Shown one piece after another: positions 62,615 to 64,000 of a stretch of DNA of 64,000 bases. Within the stretch, counting starts at the first letter, position 1; every line of letters starts with the position of its first letter. Source of the DNA: CAVYHJ01 sp963768165 [NCBI: uncultured bacterium] (GTDB taxonomy: Bacteria; UBP4; UBA4092); assembly GCA_963768165.1 (NCBI GenBank), contig CAVYHJ010000026.1:124001-188000 (forward strand), given 5' to 3'. The position numbers and the translations under genes are program-made. The notes beneath the pieces were generated by a model. The model saw only the letters and a list, made by a program, of their open reading frames with translations, searched no databases and was not told where the DNA came from.

Positions 62615-64000
62615 ATGCAAAAACCTGTACTCCGCTTTGTCAAATTTATTCATCCATATCTGAACTATGTAATCCTTGCCTTGCTTTTGACGACTTGTTT
62701 GACGGCATTAAATCTGGTGATGCCCAGAATGTTGCAATATTTTTTGGACGATGTGGTCGGGAAACATAAATGGAACCGTCTTTATTGGTTATGTTTTGGA
62801 ATGGTTGGAGTTTTCATTATTCAGGGGATTTGTTCTTATTTTCAAACCAATACAGTAACGTATATTGGTCAACGGGTAATCTACGATATTCGTTCGCAAA
62901 TTTATAAGACGTTACAAGACCTATCTATCAGCTTTTATGACAAAATGAGCACCGGCGCCATTATTTCCCGGATGATGGATGATGTAGTCATGGTACAAAA
63001 TATTCTAACGGGTGCCACCATTACGATGATTACAGATTTATTGACACTCTCCTTTGTGGTTATTTTGCTATTCAAAATGAACTGGGTGATGACATTGGCT
63101 GTTTTTGCTTTTCTTCCTCTCTACGGTTTGAATTTCAAGTTTTTTAAACGGAGAATTCGTGCCGCACATCTCGCCATTCGAGAAAAAATGGACGACATAA
63201 TGGGGGATTTGGAGGAACGGATTTCCGGCGCACAAGTCGTGAAAATATTTTCCAAGGAAAAGTTTGAAACGATTGAATTTATTGCCGATAGCAGGGAAGC
63301 GTTGAATATGAATATGCATGCTTCTTTTTTGGGAATGTCTTTTTCAAGCATTGGCGGAGTCATCAGCGGTATCGGAACAGCGACAACCTTGTGTTTTGGG
63401 GCGTGGTATGTCTTACAAAAGAAAATGACCTTGGGTGAAATGATGGCTTTTTCCGCGTGGGCGGGTTATCTCTATGGCCCCACTGCACGGTTGACGGAAA
63501 TTGCCAATACCTTACAACAAGCCGGGACGAGTATGACCCGCATATTTGAAATCCTGGATACTCATCCGGAAGTGAAAGAGTCTCCCCATGCGGTTTCTTT
63601 ACCCAAAATCAAAGGGCATGTAAAATTCGATTATGTATCCTTCGGTTATTTACCTAATCAGAAAGTGTTGCATGATATTAATTTGGATATCGCTCCAGGG
63701 ACAATCGTCGCGTTGGTGGGTACAACAGGTTGCGGAAAAACTACCATTACAAGTTTGTTAATGCGGTTTTACGATGTGTCCGACGGCAGGATTACAATGG
63801 ATGGATATGATTTGCGTGACGTTAAATTGACTTCTCTTCGAGACCAAATTGGGGTTGTATTGCAAGACCCCGTCTTGTTTAATGAAACTCTCAAAGAGAA
63901 TATTCGTTACGGAGAAATTCATGCGGCTGACGAACAGGTTGTAAAGGCGGCAAAAATTTCCGAGATACATGATTTTATTGACGGCCTGCCGGATAGGTAT
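62615..64000 (+). CDS. ABC exporter, MsbA/lipid type, truncated by the window end
   Basis: 462 codons visible, then the window ends. A six-TM ABC_membrane domain (about 1-300; SFYDKMSTGAIISRMMDDV is typical), then the nucleotide-binding domain with Walker A GTTGCGKTT, the Q-loop (GVVLQDPVLFNETLKENI) and part of the helical subdomain. The signature and Walker B motifs lie beyond the window. It resembles lipid-A or multidrug exporters (MsbA/LmrA type). A weak TATAGT lies upstream. Confidence 0.9.
   Translation, partial: MQKPVLRFVKFIHPYLNYVILALLLTTCLTALNLVMPRMLQYFLDDVVGKHKWNRLYWLCFGMVGVFIIQGICSYFQTNTVTYIGQRVIYDIRSQIYKTLQDLSISFYDKMSTGAIISRMMDDVVMVQNILTGATITMITDLLTLSFVVILLFKMNWVMTLAVFAFLPLYGLNFKFFKRRIRAAHLAIREKMDDIMGDLEERISGAQVVKIFSKEKFETIEFIADSREALNMNMHASFLGMSFSSIGGVISGIGTATTLCFGAWYVLQKKMTLGEMMAFSAWAGYLYGPTARLTEIANTLQQAGTSMTRIFEILDTHPEVKESPHAVSLPKIKGHVKFDYVSFGYLPNQKVLHDINLDIAPGTIVALVGTTGCGKTTITSLLMRFYDVSDGRITMDGYDLRDVKLTSLRDQIGVVLQDPVLFNETLKENIRYGEIHAADEQVVKAAKISEIHDFIDGLPDRY

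Overview
The window reads as chromosome of an uncultured, Gram-negative-type (diderm) bacterium of moderately low GC. The diderm call rests on an Omp85/BamA-type outer-membrane protein with a C-terminal Phe, two lipoproteins, many signal-peptide proteins and an FtsEX-EnvC division set. The pilin-like N-terminus, giant PKD/LVIVD proteins and dense families of intergenic repeats recall candidate-phylum genomes (Omnitrophota/Elusimicrobiota-like lineages). That placement is an inference; no rRNA or marker set is present to confirm it.

Layout. 1-6.7 kb is housekeeping: ferredoxin, tig-clpP-clpX, hisB, a sugar-nucleotide epimerase, rsmD, coaD. 6.9-24.1 kb is an extracellular repeat-protein region: two 14-blade LVIVD proteins, then (after divergent moaD-moaE) a 3994-residue PKD/LVIVD giant whose core is three tandem copies of a 1617-bp unit. 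24.1-31.8 kb is an accessory region: a zinc-ribbon membrane protein, an alpha/beta hydrolase, a DUF4917 (SIR2-like) protein, an AT-rich HEPN/HhH protein, an IS3-family element, an IS1249-group IS256 element and about 1 kb of structured non-coding DNA. 31.8-42.2 kb carries a type IV pilin-like gene, trxB, a PAS/GAF/HD-GYP protein, ftsE-ftsX-envC, two uncharacterised genes and bamA/tamA. 42.5-48.7 kb carries an oligopeptide ABC transporter (binding protein plus two permeases, no ATPase seen), AIM24, a glutaredoxin, a SufT-like protein and Mrp/ApbC. 48.9-53.2 kb holds three secreted ankyrin proteins with small toxin-antitoxin-like genes between them. 53.2-58.0 kb has a frameshifted alcohol dehydrogenase, a methyltransferase, a nucleoside phosphorylase and an arsR-acr3-arsC operon. 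58.4-64 kb has a lipoprotein amidase, a dockerin-like protein, an FAH-family hydrolase, TauE/DUF1634 and a truncated ABC exporter.

Most worth a second look: (1) the hydrolase / DUF4917 / HEPN-HhH neighbourhood next to two IS elements, a plausible undescribed defence module; (2) a three-copy structured repeat plus a separate folded RNA candidate at 28.3-31.6 kb; (3) many different 7-bp tandem arrays, several of which contain the stop codons of adjacent genes and one of which gives MoaD residues after its terminal Gly-Gly; (4) an interspersed repeat that became coding sequence inside a signal peptide; (5) a transposase whose only good start lies one frame off, at an A AAA AAC heptamer.
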